Assembly: GCA_035578905.1 (NCBI GenBank)
Contig: JAQJVL010000327.1
Location: forward strand, 505,001-569,000
Source of the DNA: Stictocephala bisonia
Lineage: Eukaryota; Arthropoda; Insecta; Hemiptera; Membracidae
DNA: 64,000 nt
Direction of reading: 5' to 3'
Shown here piece by piece: positions 36,349-51,278 of the stretch; the first letter of the stretch is position 1, and the number at the start of each line of letters is the position of its first letter. Below the pieces are notes generated by a model, which saw nothing but the letters and a program-made list of their open reading frames with translations, ran no database searches and was not told the origin of the DNA. A program made the translations under genes and the position numbers.

Positions 36349-36659
36349 GAAAATATGAATGAATGCTCAATTTAAAAATAATTTGTATAAATGGCTAATT
36401 GATAATCCTTTTCATTGTATTCAAGAATTTTTAGAACATGACCCTAGCATAATAATATTATAATAACTAACTACTATTATTTCAGACAAGCTTGTTTCCT
36501 AGTTAATAGTGTTACATAAATCTAAAGTATGCTAAAATCACAACATGTTGTTTATAACCTGTATATATAACTAATATTTATGTGTTGACAATTCCTATTT
36601 CAATGTAAATATTGATCAATGGAAATAAACTATTCGATTTGATTTGATTCATTCATTCA
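36349..36659 (+). mobile_element. 5'-truncated LINE tail at the duplication junction
   Basis: KWLIDNPFHCIQEFLEHD, read at about 36391-36445, is the typical C-terminal end of a jockey-type reverse-transcriptase protein. A short 3' UTR and a repetitive tail (GATTTGATTTGATTCATTCATTCAT) follow. It sits exactly between the two copies of the 3-kb duplication and is absent at the end of copy B. It is truncated to about 0.3 kb and is not functional. Confidence 0.8.
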
Positions 36660-36914
36660 TACCCTTACTTTTCCGAATAGTTCACTAACAATATCCTTTT
36701 AATGATAAGTATCACTTACTGTGTATATTTTATTTTTCATAGATAATACATAAACTAAAACAATAAAATAAAGTAATATAGAATTAATAATTAAAATAAA
36801 TTAAACGAATAATTATTATATACATAATCAGTTAAAAACGATGCTAAAAACTCAAATTTTAATTGAATATGATAACTTCTAGGTCGACTAAACTAATCAC
36901 TTTCAGAACTAATG

Positions 36915-37112
36915 GTGCAGTCCTTGAATTCTGCTACTAGGAGAAAAATATTTTGGAGCAGGTAATAGGTTCCATTCTCGAACTTCTGAATCCCAAAATA
37001 GCGTCCCCACAATGGTCCCCATCGGTGTAGACACTGCTAGAGCTGTCTGGGGGTATCTGTGTTGAGCCGTAGGAAGAGGACTGAGTATCAGACTTGCACG
37101 GTTAGCTGTCAA
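36915..37112 (+). mobile_element. SINE-like family S, head half in copy B
   Basis: Counterpart of 33555-33760, with the same GGTGCAGTCCTTGAATTCTG start and CAGACACTGCTAGAGCTGTCTGGGG. It ends at GGTTAGCTG, where the 36-bp minisatellite begins. The body resumes after it at about 38070 (CAAGACCAATAC, then CCTGGCTAAACGG). Confidence 0.7.
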
Positions 37113-38033
37113 TACCATTGTACGTGAATGGGTTGGAGTGTGGGTCAATACTACTGTACGTGTATGGGTGGGTGGGTGGGTCAATACTACTGTAAGTGAG
37201 TGGTTGGGTGGGTGGGTCAGTACTACTGTACGTGTATGGATGGGTGGGTGGGTTAATACCACTGTAAGTGTATAGGTAGGCGAGTGGGTCAGTACTACTG
37301 TAGTGTATGGGTGGGTCAGTGAGTCTATACAAGTATGGATGGGTGGGTGGGTCAATACCGTACGTGTATGGGTGGGCGGGTGGGTCAATAATACTGTACG
37401 TGAGTGGTTGGGTGGGTGGGTCAGTACTACTGTACGTGTATGGATGGGTGGGTGGGTTAATACCACTGTAAGTGTATAGATAGGCGAGTGGGTCAGTACT
37501 AATGTAGTGTATGGGTGGGTCAGTGCATCTATACAAGTATGGATGGGTGGGTGGGTCAATACCATTGTACGTGTATGGATGGGCGGGTAGGTCAATACCA
37601 CTGTATGTGTTTGGATTGGCGGGTGGGTCAGCACCACTGTACTTGTATGGGTGGGTGGGTGGGTCAGTAACACTATACGTGTATGGGTGGGTGGGTGGGT
37701 GGGTCAATACTACTGTACGTAAATGGTTGGGTGGGTGGGTCCGTACTACTGTACGTGTATGGATGGGTGGGTGGGTTAATACCACTGTAAGTGTATAGAT
37801 AGGTTGGTGGGTCAGTACTACTGTAGTGTATGGGTGGGTTAGTGCATCTATACAAGTATGGATGGGTGGGTGGGTCAATACCATTGTACGTGTATGGATG
37901 GGCGGGTAGGTCAATACCACTGTATGTGTTTGGATTGGCGGGTGGGTCAGCACCACTGTACTTGTATGGGTGGGCGGGTGGGTCAGTACCACTGTACGTG
38001 TATGGGTGGGTCACTACCACTGTTTTTGGGTGG
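37113..38033. repeat. 36-bp G-rich minisatellite, ~25 units with ~319-bp higher-order period
   Basis: Units of the form CAATACCACTGTACGTGTAT-GGGTGGGTGGGTGGGT run G-rich on the plus strand; a few are shorter or lack one G3 run. A block of about nine units recurs with a spacing near 319 bp (37511 and 37830), so blocks rather than single units were amplified last. Frames of 70-296 codons on either strand are by-products. Confidence 0.95.
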
Positions 38034-40642
38034 AAACTATGTTTATGTTATTTTTCATCCTAACCAAATATGATGATACAAGACCAATACAAAAAGGTTC
38101 ACAGTCCACGTAAATCTGCAGGTCTCATATTTTTCCTGGCTAAACGGTATACAGTAAATAGCCATTTACTAATGGCTATTTACTGTAATTTCTATTTACT
38201 TAATTACTAATTAAGCTCAGTTAGTAACTGGACTCCACAGGTCATTCACAAATATACCAAATTCATTTAATCGTTCATTTTCACTTTAAAGTACGCAGAA
38301 ATGTTGTTTTCGTCTTTGACAATTTAAATATTTATTTATAAATCTATGAAGGAATGATGACTTTATATTGTTTTTATTCATTTATGTATTATTTATATGT
38401 TTAACTATGTTCTATATATAAACATGTATGTACCTTTTTTCATAAATAAATATATATATAATACAAGTAAATATTTACTAGCTTTTTATAGTTTTAAGAA
38501 TCATATTTAGTCAATAAAAATAAAGGGCTAAAAAGTTATACATTAATAAGTGATGTATTTTAATAATCACCACCTTTTAAGATGTTAACTTCCCCCTAAT
38601 ATTCAAGGAACGTATGAGTAGAGACGTTGAGCATACATCATACATCCCTCTCTTGACTCCACAGAGTAACTCTGAATGTGTTATGAATATATAACTACCC
38701 TGTACTAAGTAAGTTCTTCGGAAGTTAGAAGGGATCAGAGGGGTTGGGGGAGGGAGAATAATAAATTACATTTATGCTTCCACCTTCCTGTTGCTTTGAA
38801 AACGACGAAGTATTCTGTTTCTCGTTTTAGAAGGTCTGACAAAGCTTACAACACCGATATGGCAATTGCCTACGAGGAAATTGTACTTGTATTTTAAACA
38901 GTTATGTGAGAATATATAAACCGATACAGTAACTGTCCTTTATTAGTAATATTGAGTTCCGTTTTGCCATTGTCTTTATTTAAATAATACCAAATAAGGG
39001 TTGATTTCAATTAAGACTACACAGAATTTAGATAACTTAAAGAAGATTTCCTGATTCTATTTGGTCAAATAATACAATAAATAATAATAACAATAATTAA
39101 CTATCCAACCATACGCTTTTGGTTTTATTTCTACTACGAAAAATCCCAACATACTTCTCATAGCTGCATGGTATTTTATTATTATTACTGTAACCTTTAA
39201 ATGTTAAGTATTTTAATATTTGTAATTTTTAAAAGGTAAAGTGGTTTTAGCTATTTTTTTACTATTTATTTTACTTGTCATATCAGTATTATTACACTCA
39301 ATTCTTTATGTATACATAAATTTTGAAAGTCAAAATCCAAAATAATTAAGATAAAATTAATAATCACGTTTATTAACGTTGTTTAATAGAAGTTAATGAA
39401 TAATTAAGCTATAATAACCGTACAATTGAATCGTGATTATTCGTGCATATTTAATAACCTAACCTATATATCGTAAATCAATGCCATTTATACACTTAAT
39501 TGGGAGAGTTCCAGTTAACTTTGTATGATCTAAAGGCCATATCACCTCCATTTGTTAATTATTAATAAAAGCCAACATAATCAGGTTATTAATAAAAGAA
39601 AATAAATTTTTAAATTGCTTACAATTTGTATTTTTTTAATATTTACATCCATTTTATAGTTTGTATGTATTCTTGCTGCTTATATAACTATTAATATACT
39701 CAAGCTACCAATAATTTTCACCAATAGTTTTGCCAGCCCTACGCTTTTGATGCTTTCTAGTTATATATTTCTTTTTATAAAATATATTGTCTTTTATAAA
39801 ATATGTCTATATTAAACACTTGTTATTTTTATTTTTCACGAATGGACTTTAATTACCACTTCTATGCAACCATGCAAGGTGATATATATTGATTGATAGT
39901 AAATTACCAAAATTCAAAAGGTAATTTGTTGATTCATTATTATTCTAAGATATTTTTCTGGAGTACTTAGTAAAATTGATATGTTAACATATAATTTACT
40001 AGATTATAAATTTTATATATTTACGAATAGCAACGTCCTTGCTGTATGTAGAAATATTTAATTGCATCATAAATTATCCTCTATAAATCTATACATTAAT
40101 GTAACAAAAATAAGTATTAAAACTCATGGCTAATCATAATTATATCACACTTTTAGCTTTGATATTATTGTTAAACTCATAATTTAACCAACTTTGATTT
40201 AAACCTTAATTTAAAATTGAAATCATGAGTAGGCCTAAGCTCGTTTTAGTTGGTAGCAAATAATTCATTATTACAATGGTTCCGGTTTCTAATATCTGAT
40301 AAACGACTCACGAACACTGCACCATTAATCTAAGTGATTGAAAATCCAAGTAGGGCGTATCTTGGCTAGACACACTCATGGCTTATTCGAAAAACGACAC
40401 ACAAATCACTGCAGTTGACATAACACAGCCCACCTTTTCTTCTGTCAGACTTTTCTCTCTCTGCTTTTTCTATTTTTCCACGTATTACCTTCTAAGGTAA
40501 TACATGTTTCTTAGTACTTCGTAGGTCACGTTTATTGGTCTGTTTTTTAATCAATTAATAGAATAACAAAATCTTATTTAAACAAAATTTCATTAAGAAC
40601 TGGGATATATCCATTTGTAGTCTAGTAAGGAATGAAATATAT

Positions 40643-41064
40643 ATTTATGTTATTTAAAAAATATAGCAATGTAATATACCTTTTGATTTTTTAGTAAATA
40701 AGAGGCATATATTTAATAAACTATTTTGAATTAAATCCATTTTGTTTTTGTTTGTTCGTGTATAAGCTGAAAATACTTTTTTCCTATATTTATAAATTAT
40801 ATTTATGCTATTTATTACTGACCCTCCCATTGATCCATAGTTAATTGTGATATTTATTTAGAAATAACTCTTTACGTATCTAGTATAAACTAGTACATGA
40901 CCCTTGGTTAACTATCCACCGTTATTTCTGGATCAATTTTAACAAGTAAGGTGTCAGAAAATTTACCTGCCTTCATAGTTCTCCATAACTTTATTAAATG
41001 TAAAATATTTGGCTTTCAACATTTACCTGAAGATTTTATCTACATACTAATATTTTATAATTAA
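40643..41064. other. AT-rich spacer, nothing recognised
   Basis: Ordinary AT-rich sequence between the segmental duplication and another family-S copy. Confidence 0.5.
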
Positions 41065-41405
41065 TGGTTTTAATACTGAAATTACTTCCACTCAATAGAC
41101 GCTATCGAATTAAATACTAATAAATAAATCTGGGGTGGCCATGTTAGGTGGTAGTCAGTGGCCGGATATTGTGAATTAATAGAACCTAGTACCAGGCTGT
41201 CCAATGAGCTGAAAATATGACTGGTATTACGTGGTTCGGATTCCATGTAAATTAGGTATTGGGCAATTCATAAACAACCCTTTCTGAAAATAAGTCTAGC
41301 TCATTTAGTAATCAGACTACATAGTCCACACTAATACTAAACACGTATAATCATTTATTTGGATCATTTAAATGTAACAGTTTGTGTCGGCATCCTATAT
41401 TTGAT
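41065..41405 (+). mobile_element. SINE-like family S, diverged copy
   Basis: Shares CACTCAATAGACGCTATCGAA, AATCTGGGGTGGCCATG, AATGAGCTGAAAATATGAC, TACGTGGTTCGGATTCCATG, TATTGGGC and a tail ending GTGTCGGCATCCTAT with the other members. The first part of the 7SL-like head is missing. Confidence 0.75.
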
Positions 41406-43584
41406 AATAAACTAACCTTACTTTGGTTATCTTGAAAAAATATGTTTATCTTATTTCAAATGCTATAGTCAATGAAATTGTAGTAGGCAGTGAAAGTTAT
41501 TAATATTTTTAATTACCAGCCCTATAAAATTATACATTTTATGCATTTTATATAAAATGTAAAATGAACACTGCTAGTGTAGCTGATCGACAAAGAATGT
41601 TAATGTAGTGGGAAGGATTAAGGACTGAGAAGCTTTGGAGAGTCATGCCCTCGGGACCCTTTCACAGGATTATTTGAGTTTTAGTGTGCTTTATTCAGTG
41701 ATTACGCAGACTAGTTATATGTAAATATATTAATTATTAAAGAACTAATAATCTAAACTAATATAAGAATTAATATACTGGATTTACTTTGTTGATATTA
41801 TGATAAAAAGTTTTTTATCAAATAGCTCAATACATATACATGCTAACGTATATGCATATGTTCTATGTAGAGCAGTTGTAGTTAATTTGTTTCAAATTGT
41901 TTAATTTATTTACTCTTCCAAATTAAAGGGGAAATTCTTCCTAAAACACAAACTACAGAATAAAAAAGTCATGCACCATATTTACAAAGGTGTATCATAA
42001 AGATTATTTATTATAAATGACTTTGGTAAGACGTTCTTCTTGTTCTACAGTATGGTAATAATGTTCTTTAGGGCCTGTTACTTTCTGTTTAAAACTGTTG
42101 TTGTTATTTTTACATTATCTCAGTAATTATAAACATGGTGCCAAATAAATCATTATTAAAATAATCAATCAAACATATTAATCAGGTTAGGTAAGATGTG
42201 GTAAAAGCATCAATTTTGAATGTGAATATTCCTTAATATTGTTAACAGTTTAACCAACAAGAAAGTAACAACTATAATAAGTTTTCCTCATACATTTTAT
42301 ACTACTCTAAGATATTTAATACTAACTAAAATATTTATTTAAAACAAACTTGATTAAAAAATTATTAAGTTGCATTGAAACATGATATAAATATAACCTA
42401 AGGAAATATTCAATAAAACAAAAAGTATAAAATGCAAGTATTTGAATAGTGATACCTTATCAGTTAATTATTTATTATTCTATTTTAGTGCTCGTAATTA
42501 AAATTACTTTCATCAACTAGTACATCATAATCCAAATAAAACGATCAAAATTTACTTTTTCAAGTAAATATAAACTAATAAAACTCTAATGATAATACTT
42601 GAAATAATAATAATAAAAAATTAAATGAAAAACCCTAAATAATAATCCTTAACTTCGCTAATATTTAATCCCTTCCTTGACTATTGGCTAATATTATCTG
42701 CCCTTTCGTGATTTAAAGTGAACTTAATAATTTTAGTGATATCCCCCTTTGGGCATATAATAACGGATACAACTAGGTCCCTAGGTTTTGTATTAGCGAG
42801 GGCATTTTATTCCCACTTTACCTTGACAAAAATCGTTTATTAATTTTTCCTAACCAATATCATGCGTATATTTTAGCTATAGCAATAATACAACATAAAT
42901 AACCAAACTTAAGGAACTAATTTTGGATATTTAAACTCAAAAAAATCACATGCACATAGAGAGTGGCAGGTTAATTACAAATACATATTATCAGTCACGC
43001 TAATAATGTCACGCTGTTATCTTTAGTTGGCTGAACCTTGACATTACACTTTAAGTGTAGCATAGTTAAATTTTAAGAATGTGTTGTGTAAAATCTTAAT
43101 TTAAAAAATTTTAATGAGCATATTATGTGTTGGTAGATAGCAAAATAGAAATAAATTACCAAACGATTTAATACAATATGAGAATAAAATGTACAACTAA
43201 TATGGCGATACATTTCAGGAAACCACGTTGTTTCCTTTGTAAATCTTTCTTTTGTAAAGATGGTAAAAGTGGTTCACAAATCTCGTGATCAATATAATTG
43301 GCTATTATAAATTTTGTTTTATATTTTTACGAATTTTTTTGCATCGTTCACTTCTTTTATATTTGTTTTCATATTTTAGATAGTCGTAAAATTAAGATTT
43401 GTTTCATTTTACTCTTTTAACATTGAAAACATTATTTATCTACGATAGGGATGGAATAATTAGATAAACTTATAAGTATTAAACAATTAATTACGGTGTA
43501 GTATTTATTAATCGCATACATTATTTGCCATTTACCTAGAGTTTATTTTCAATATTCTCAAATATAACGTTCGTCACGCAAAAT
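41406..43584. other. AT-rich intergenic DNA with one short repeated motif
   Basis: AGTCATGCCCTCGGGACCCTTTC (about 41641-41663) is matched in reverse complement at about 51656-51678, suggesting a small dispersed repeat. Nothing else was recognised. Confidence 0.45.
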
Positions 43585-43710
43585 GCGTTCTCTTTAAGTA
43601 TTCAGACACAAATCTGATGTATTTCAAGTTTCCTCGCTTTCCGGATATGTCGGGACCGGAAATTCACATGACTGAGTATTACCACACTTTCAGATTCTTT
43701 ATATAAAATG
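43585..43710 (+). repeat. Dispersed repeat family Y, copy 1
   Basis: TTCAGACACAAATCTGATGTATTTC, TTTCCT, ATGTCGGGACCGGAAATTCACATGACTGAGTA align with the reverse complement of 55785-55900. Identity is moderate. No end structure was recognised. Confidence 0.7.
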
Positions 43711-44398
43711 CTCCCTCACATCACCTTCTAAAGATGTTTGCCACTAAGCTCAATTTCTATGAATTATTTATACTATTATTCTCCTTAAAGGGTAGATAGA
43801 TTTCTCATAAAACTGAACAATCTGTAATACAAGTAATAAAAACGTTACACAAGATTAACTTAAAGAGAAAAAACGTTATCGGTGTTTTTATATTTATTTT
43901 GTAAATGTATGTGTTAGTCTAAGTTAATTAGAAACCCATAATTTCATTTTTAATGTTATATTTCAACTTGTTTAAAATAGTTTAAATATTATTTTCATTA
44001 AATACATAACAGAACCAAACCCAAAAACAATGCAGCTAAATTCAATATGATATATTTTTGAAAGAGGTGATAGCAATTGTTCTATTCTATTGTAATAAAT
44101 TCACTATACATATTTTTAGCAGCTCCTATAATATATTATAATGTCTACATGCAGCTTATTGACGTGGGAAAATACATTATAACAATACTGTGTGTTGGTT
44201 GGCATGGCTAACAATCAGAATATAAAAAAAATGAGGAAAAACATAATTTATGTAACATAAGTAAATAACCGAGTAACTATAGTATAAATTTAAAAGAAAA
44301 CAATATTAATATAAAAATATTTAAAAACAACTCAAAATTTATATTAAAAGTTAACGAGCACTTGTTCAATGCATTATTATAAGCCTGAATGTGTATAT

Positions 44399-44402
<4 letters not shown>
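43711..44402. other. AT-rich spacer, nothing recognised
   Basis: No feature could be supported. Confidence 0.5.
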
Positions 44403-46167
<1,765 letters not shown>

Positions 46168-49100
46168 TACTCAACTCACAAGTACTCAACTCACAGGTAA
46201 TCAACTGACAAGTACTCAACTCACATGTACTCAACTCACAAGTGCTCAACTCACAAGTACTCAACTCACAAGTTCTCAACTCACTCACAAGTGCTCAACT
46301 CACAGGTACTCAACTGACAAGTACTCAACTCACAAGTACTTAACTGGCGAGTGCTCAACTCACAAGTACTCATCTCACAAGTGCTCAACTCACTCACAAG
46401 TGCTCAACTCACAAGTACTCAACTTACAAGTGCTCAAGTCACTCACAAGTACTTAAATCACAATTGCTCAACTCACAAGTACTCAACTTACAAGTGCTCA
46501 AGTCACTCACAAGTACTTAAATCACAATTGCTCAACTCACAAGTACTCAACTCACAAGTACTCAACTCACAAGTGCTCAACTTAAAAGTACTCAACTAAT
46601 TCACAAGTGCTCAACTCACAAGTACTCAACTCACAAGTGCTCAACTCACAAGTACTCAACTCACAAGTACTCATCTCACAAGTGCTCAACTCACTCACAA
46701 GTGCTCAACACACAAGTACTCAACTCATAAGTACTCAACTCACAAGTGCTCAAGTCACTCACAAGTACTCAACTCGCAAGTACTAAACTCAAAAGTACGC
46801 AACTCACAATTACTCAACTCACAATTGCTAAACTCACAAGTACTAAAATCACAAGTACTCAACTCACAAATACTCAAGTCACAAGTACTCAAGTCACAAA
46901 TAATCAACTAACAATTGCTCAACTCACAAGTACTAAACTCACAAGTACTCAACTGACAAGTACTCAACTCACAAGTACTCAACTCACAAGTTCTCAACTC
47001 ACTCACAAGTGCTCAACTCACAGGTACTCAACTGACAAGTACTCAACTCACAAGTACTTAACTGGCGAGTGCTCAACTCACAAGTACTCATCTCACAAGT
47101 GCTCAACTCACTCACAAGTGCTCAACTCACAAGTACTCAACTTACAAGTGCTCAAGTCACTCACAAGTACTTAAATCACAATTGCTCAACTCACAAGTAC
47201 TCAACTTACAAGTGCTCAAGTCACTCACAAGTACTTAAATCACAATTGCTCAACTCACAAGTACTCAACTCACAAGTACTCAACTCACAAGTGCTCAACT
47301 TAAAAGTACTCAACTAATTCACAAGTGCTCAACTCACAAGTACTCAACTCACAAGTGCTCAACTCACAAGTACTCAACTCACAAGTACTCATCTCACAAG
47401 TGCTCAACTCACTCACAAGTGCTCAACACACAAGAACTCAACTCATAAGTACTCAACTCACAAGTGCTCAAGTCACTCACAAGTACTCAACTCGCAAGTA
47501 CTAAACTCAAAAGTACGCAACTCACAATTACTCAAATCACAATTGCTAAACTCACAAGTACTAAAATCACAAGTACTCAACTCACAAATACTCAAGTCAC
47601 AAGTACTCAAGTCACAAATAATCAACTAACAATTGCTCAACTCACAAGTACTAAACTCACAAGTACTCAACTGACAAGTACTCAACTCACAAGTACTCAA
47701 CTCACAAGTTATCAACTCACTCACAAGTGCTCAAATCACAGGTACTAAACTGACAAGTACTCAACTCACAAGTACTCAACTGACGAGTACTCATCTCACA
47801 AGTACTCATCTCACAAGTGCTCAACTCACTCACAAGTGCTCAACTCACAAGTACTCAACTCATAAGTACTCAACTTACAAGTGCTCAAGTCACTCACAAG
47901 TACTTAACTCACAATTGCTCAACTCACACGTACTCAACTCACAAGTACTCAACTCACAAGTGCTCAACTCACAAGTGCTCAACTCATAAGTACTCAACTC
48001 ACTCACAAGTGCTCAACTCACAAGTACTCAACTCACAGGTAATCAACTGACAAGTACTCAACTCACATGTACTCAACTCACAAGTGCTCAACTCACAAGT
48101 ACTCAACTCACAAGTGCTCAACTCACAAGTGTTCAACTCACAAGTGCTCAACTCACAAGTGCTCAACTCACAAGTACTCAACTCACAAGTTCTCAACTCA
48201 CTCACAAGTGCTCAACTCACAGGTACTCAACTGACAAGTACTCAACTCACAAGTACTTAAATGGCGAGTGCTCAACTCACAAGTACTCATCTCACAAGTG
48301 CTCAACTCACTCACAAGTGCTCAACTCACTCACAAGTGCTCAACTCACAAGTACTCAACTTACAAGTGCTCAAGTCACTCACAAGTACTTAAATCACAAT
48401 TGCTCAACTCACAAGTACTCAACTTACAAGTGCTCAAGTCACTCACAAGTACTTAACTCACAAATGCTCAACTCACACGTACTCAACTCACAAGTACTCA
48501 ACTCACAATTGCTCAACTCACAAGTGCTCAACTCATAAGTACTCAACTCACTCACAAGTGCTCAACTCACAAGTACTCAACTCACAAGTGCACAACTCAC
48601 AAGTACTCAACTCACGAGTACTCGTCTCACAAGTGATCAACTCACTCACAAGTGCTCAACTCACAAGTACTCATCTCACAAGTGCTCAGCTCACTTACAA
48701 GTGCTCAACTCACAGGTACTCAACTGACAAGTACTCAACTCACAAGTACTCAACTGACGAGTGCTCAACTCACAAGTACTCATCTCACAAGTGCTCAACT
48801 CACTCACAAGTGCTCAACTCACTCACAAGTGCTCAACTCACAAGTACTCAACTTACAAGTGCTCAAGTCACTCACAAGTACTTAAATCACAATTGCTCAA
48901 CTCACAAGTACTCAACTTACAAGTGCTCAAGTCACTCACAAGTACTTAAATCACAATTGCTCAACTCACAAGTACTCAACTCACAATAAGTCAACTCACA
49001 ATTAGTCAACTAACAAGTACTCAACTAACAAGTACTCAACTCACAATTAGTAAACTCACAAGTACTCAACTAATTCACAAGTACTCAACTCACAAGTACT

Positions 49101-51278
49101 CAACTCACAAGTACTCACCTCACAAGTGCTCAACTCATTCACAAGTGCTCAACACACAAGTACTCAACTCATAAGTACTCAACTCACAAGTGCTCAAGTC
49201 ACTCACAAGTACTCAATTTGCTAGTACTAAACTCACAAGTACGCAACTCACAATTACTCAACTCACAATTGCTAAACTCACAAGTACTAAAATCACAAGT
49301 ACTCAACTCACAAATACTTAAGTCACAAGTACTTAACTCACAAGTAATCAACTAACAATTGCTCAACTGACAAGTACTAAACTCACAAGTACTCAACTGA
49401 CAAGTACTCAACTCACAAGTACTCAACTCACAAGTTATCAACTCACTCACAAGTGCTCAAATCACAGGTACTCAACTGACAAGTACTCAACTCACAAGTA
49501 CTCATCTCAAAAGTACTCATCTCACAAGTGCTCAACTCACTCACAAGTGCTCAACTCACAAGTACTCAACTCATAAGTACTCAACTTACAAGTGCTCAAG
49601 TCACTCACAAGTACTTAACTCACAAATGCTCAACTCACACGTACTCAACTCACAAGTACTCAACTCACAATTGCTCAACTCACAAGTGCTCAACTCATAA
49701 GTACTCAACTCACTCACAAGTGCTCAACTCACAAGTACTCAACTCACAAGTGCACAACTCACAAGTACTCAACTCACGAGTACTCGTCTCACAAGTGATC
49801 AACTCACTCACAAGTGCTCAACTCACAAGTACTCATCTCACAAGTGCTCAGCTCACTCACAAGTGCTCAACTCACAGATACTCAACTGACAAGTACTCAA
49901 CTCACAAGTACTCAACTGACGAGTGCTCAACTCACAAGTACTCATCTCACAAGTGCTCAACTCACTCACAAGTGCTCAACTTACAAGTACTCAACTCATA
50001 AGTACTCAACTTACAAGTGCTCAAGTCACTCACAAGTACTTAACTCACAATTGCTCAACTCACACGTACTCAACTCACAAGTACTCAACTCACAAGTGCT
50101 CAACTCACAAGTGCCCAACTCTTATGTACTCAACTAACTCACAAGTGCTCAACTCACAAATACTCAACTCACAAGTACTCATCTCACAAGTGCTCAACTC
50201 ACTCACAAGTGCTCAACTCACAAGTACTCAACTCATAAGTACTCAACTCACAAGTGCTCAAGTCCCTCACAAGTACTCAACTCACAAGTACTAAACTCAC
50301 AAGTACGCAACTCACAATTACTCAACTCACAATTGCTAAACTCACAAGTACTAAACTCACAAGTACTTAACTCACAAATACTCAAGTCACAGGTACTCAA
50401 CTCACAAGTAATCAACTAACAATTGCTCAACTCACAAGTACTAAACTCACAAGTACTCAACTCACAAGTACTCAACTCACAACTACTCAACTCACAAGTA
50501 CTCAACTCACAAGTTATCAACTCACTCACAAGTGCTTAAATCACAGGTACTCAACTGACAAGTACTCAACTCATAAGTACTCAACTGACGAGTGCTCAAC
50601 TCACAATTACTTATCTCACAAGTGCTCAACTCACTCACAAGTGCTCAACTCACAAGTACTCAACTCATAAGTACTCAACTTACAAGTGCTCAAGTCACTC
50701 ACAAGTACTTAACTCATAATTGCTCAACTCACACGTACTCAACTCACAAGTACTCAACTCACAAGTGCTCAACTCACAAGTGCTAAACTCATAAGTACTC
50801 AACTCACTCACAAGTGCTCAACTCACAAGTACTCAACTCACAAGTGCACAGCTCACAAGTACTCAAATCACGAGTACTCGTCTCACAAGTGCTCAACTCA
50901 CTCACAAGTGCTCAACTCACAAGTACTCATCTCTCAAGTGCTCAACTCACTCACAAGTACTCAACTCACAAGTACTCAACTCACAAGTACTCAACTCACA
51001 AGTACTCAACTCACAAGTTATCAACTCACTCACAAGTGCTTAAATCACAGGTACTCAACTGACAAGTACTCAACTCACAAGTACTCAACTGACGAGTGCT
51101 CAACTCACAAGTACTCATCTCACAAGTGCTCAACTCACTCACAAGTGCTCAACTCACAAGTACTCAACTCATAAGTACTCAATTTACAAGTGCTCAAGTC
51201 ACTCACAAGTACTCAACTCACAAGTACTCCAGTCACAAGTACTCAACTCACAAGTGCTCAACTCACAAGTACTCAACT
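46168..51278. repeat. 15-bp satellite/minisatellite array (~5.1 kb) with higher-order repeats
   Basis: The basic unit is TACTCAACTCACAAG with A/G variation (TGCTCAACTCACAAG). A 19-bp variant with an extra CTCA (CAACTCACTCACAAGTG) is interspersed. Blocks recur: 46266-46985 is nearly identical to 46984-47703 (718-bp shift), and related blocks occur up to 51.2 kb (for example with a shift near 1.71 kb between 47817 and 49528). All the long frames here (Ser-Thr-Gln-Leu or Cys-Glu-Leu repeats) are by-products of a 15-bp period and lack start context. Both boundaries are sharp. Confidence 0.97.

Larger units (their letters stand above)
36660..40642. repeat. Tandem segmental duplication, copy B (~4.0 kb)
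   Basis: Second copy of 33312-36348, enlarged by a ~0.93-kb minisatellite at 37113-38033. The flanking sequence on either side of the minisatellite corresponds to contiguous sequence in copy A. Confidence 0.95.
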
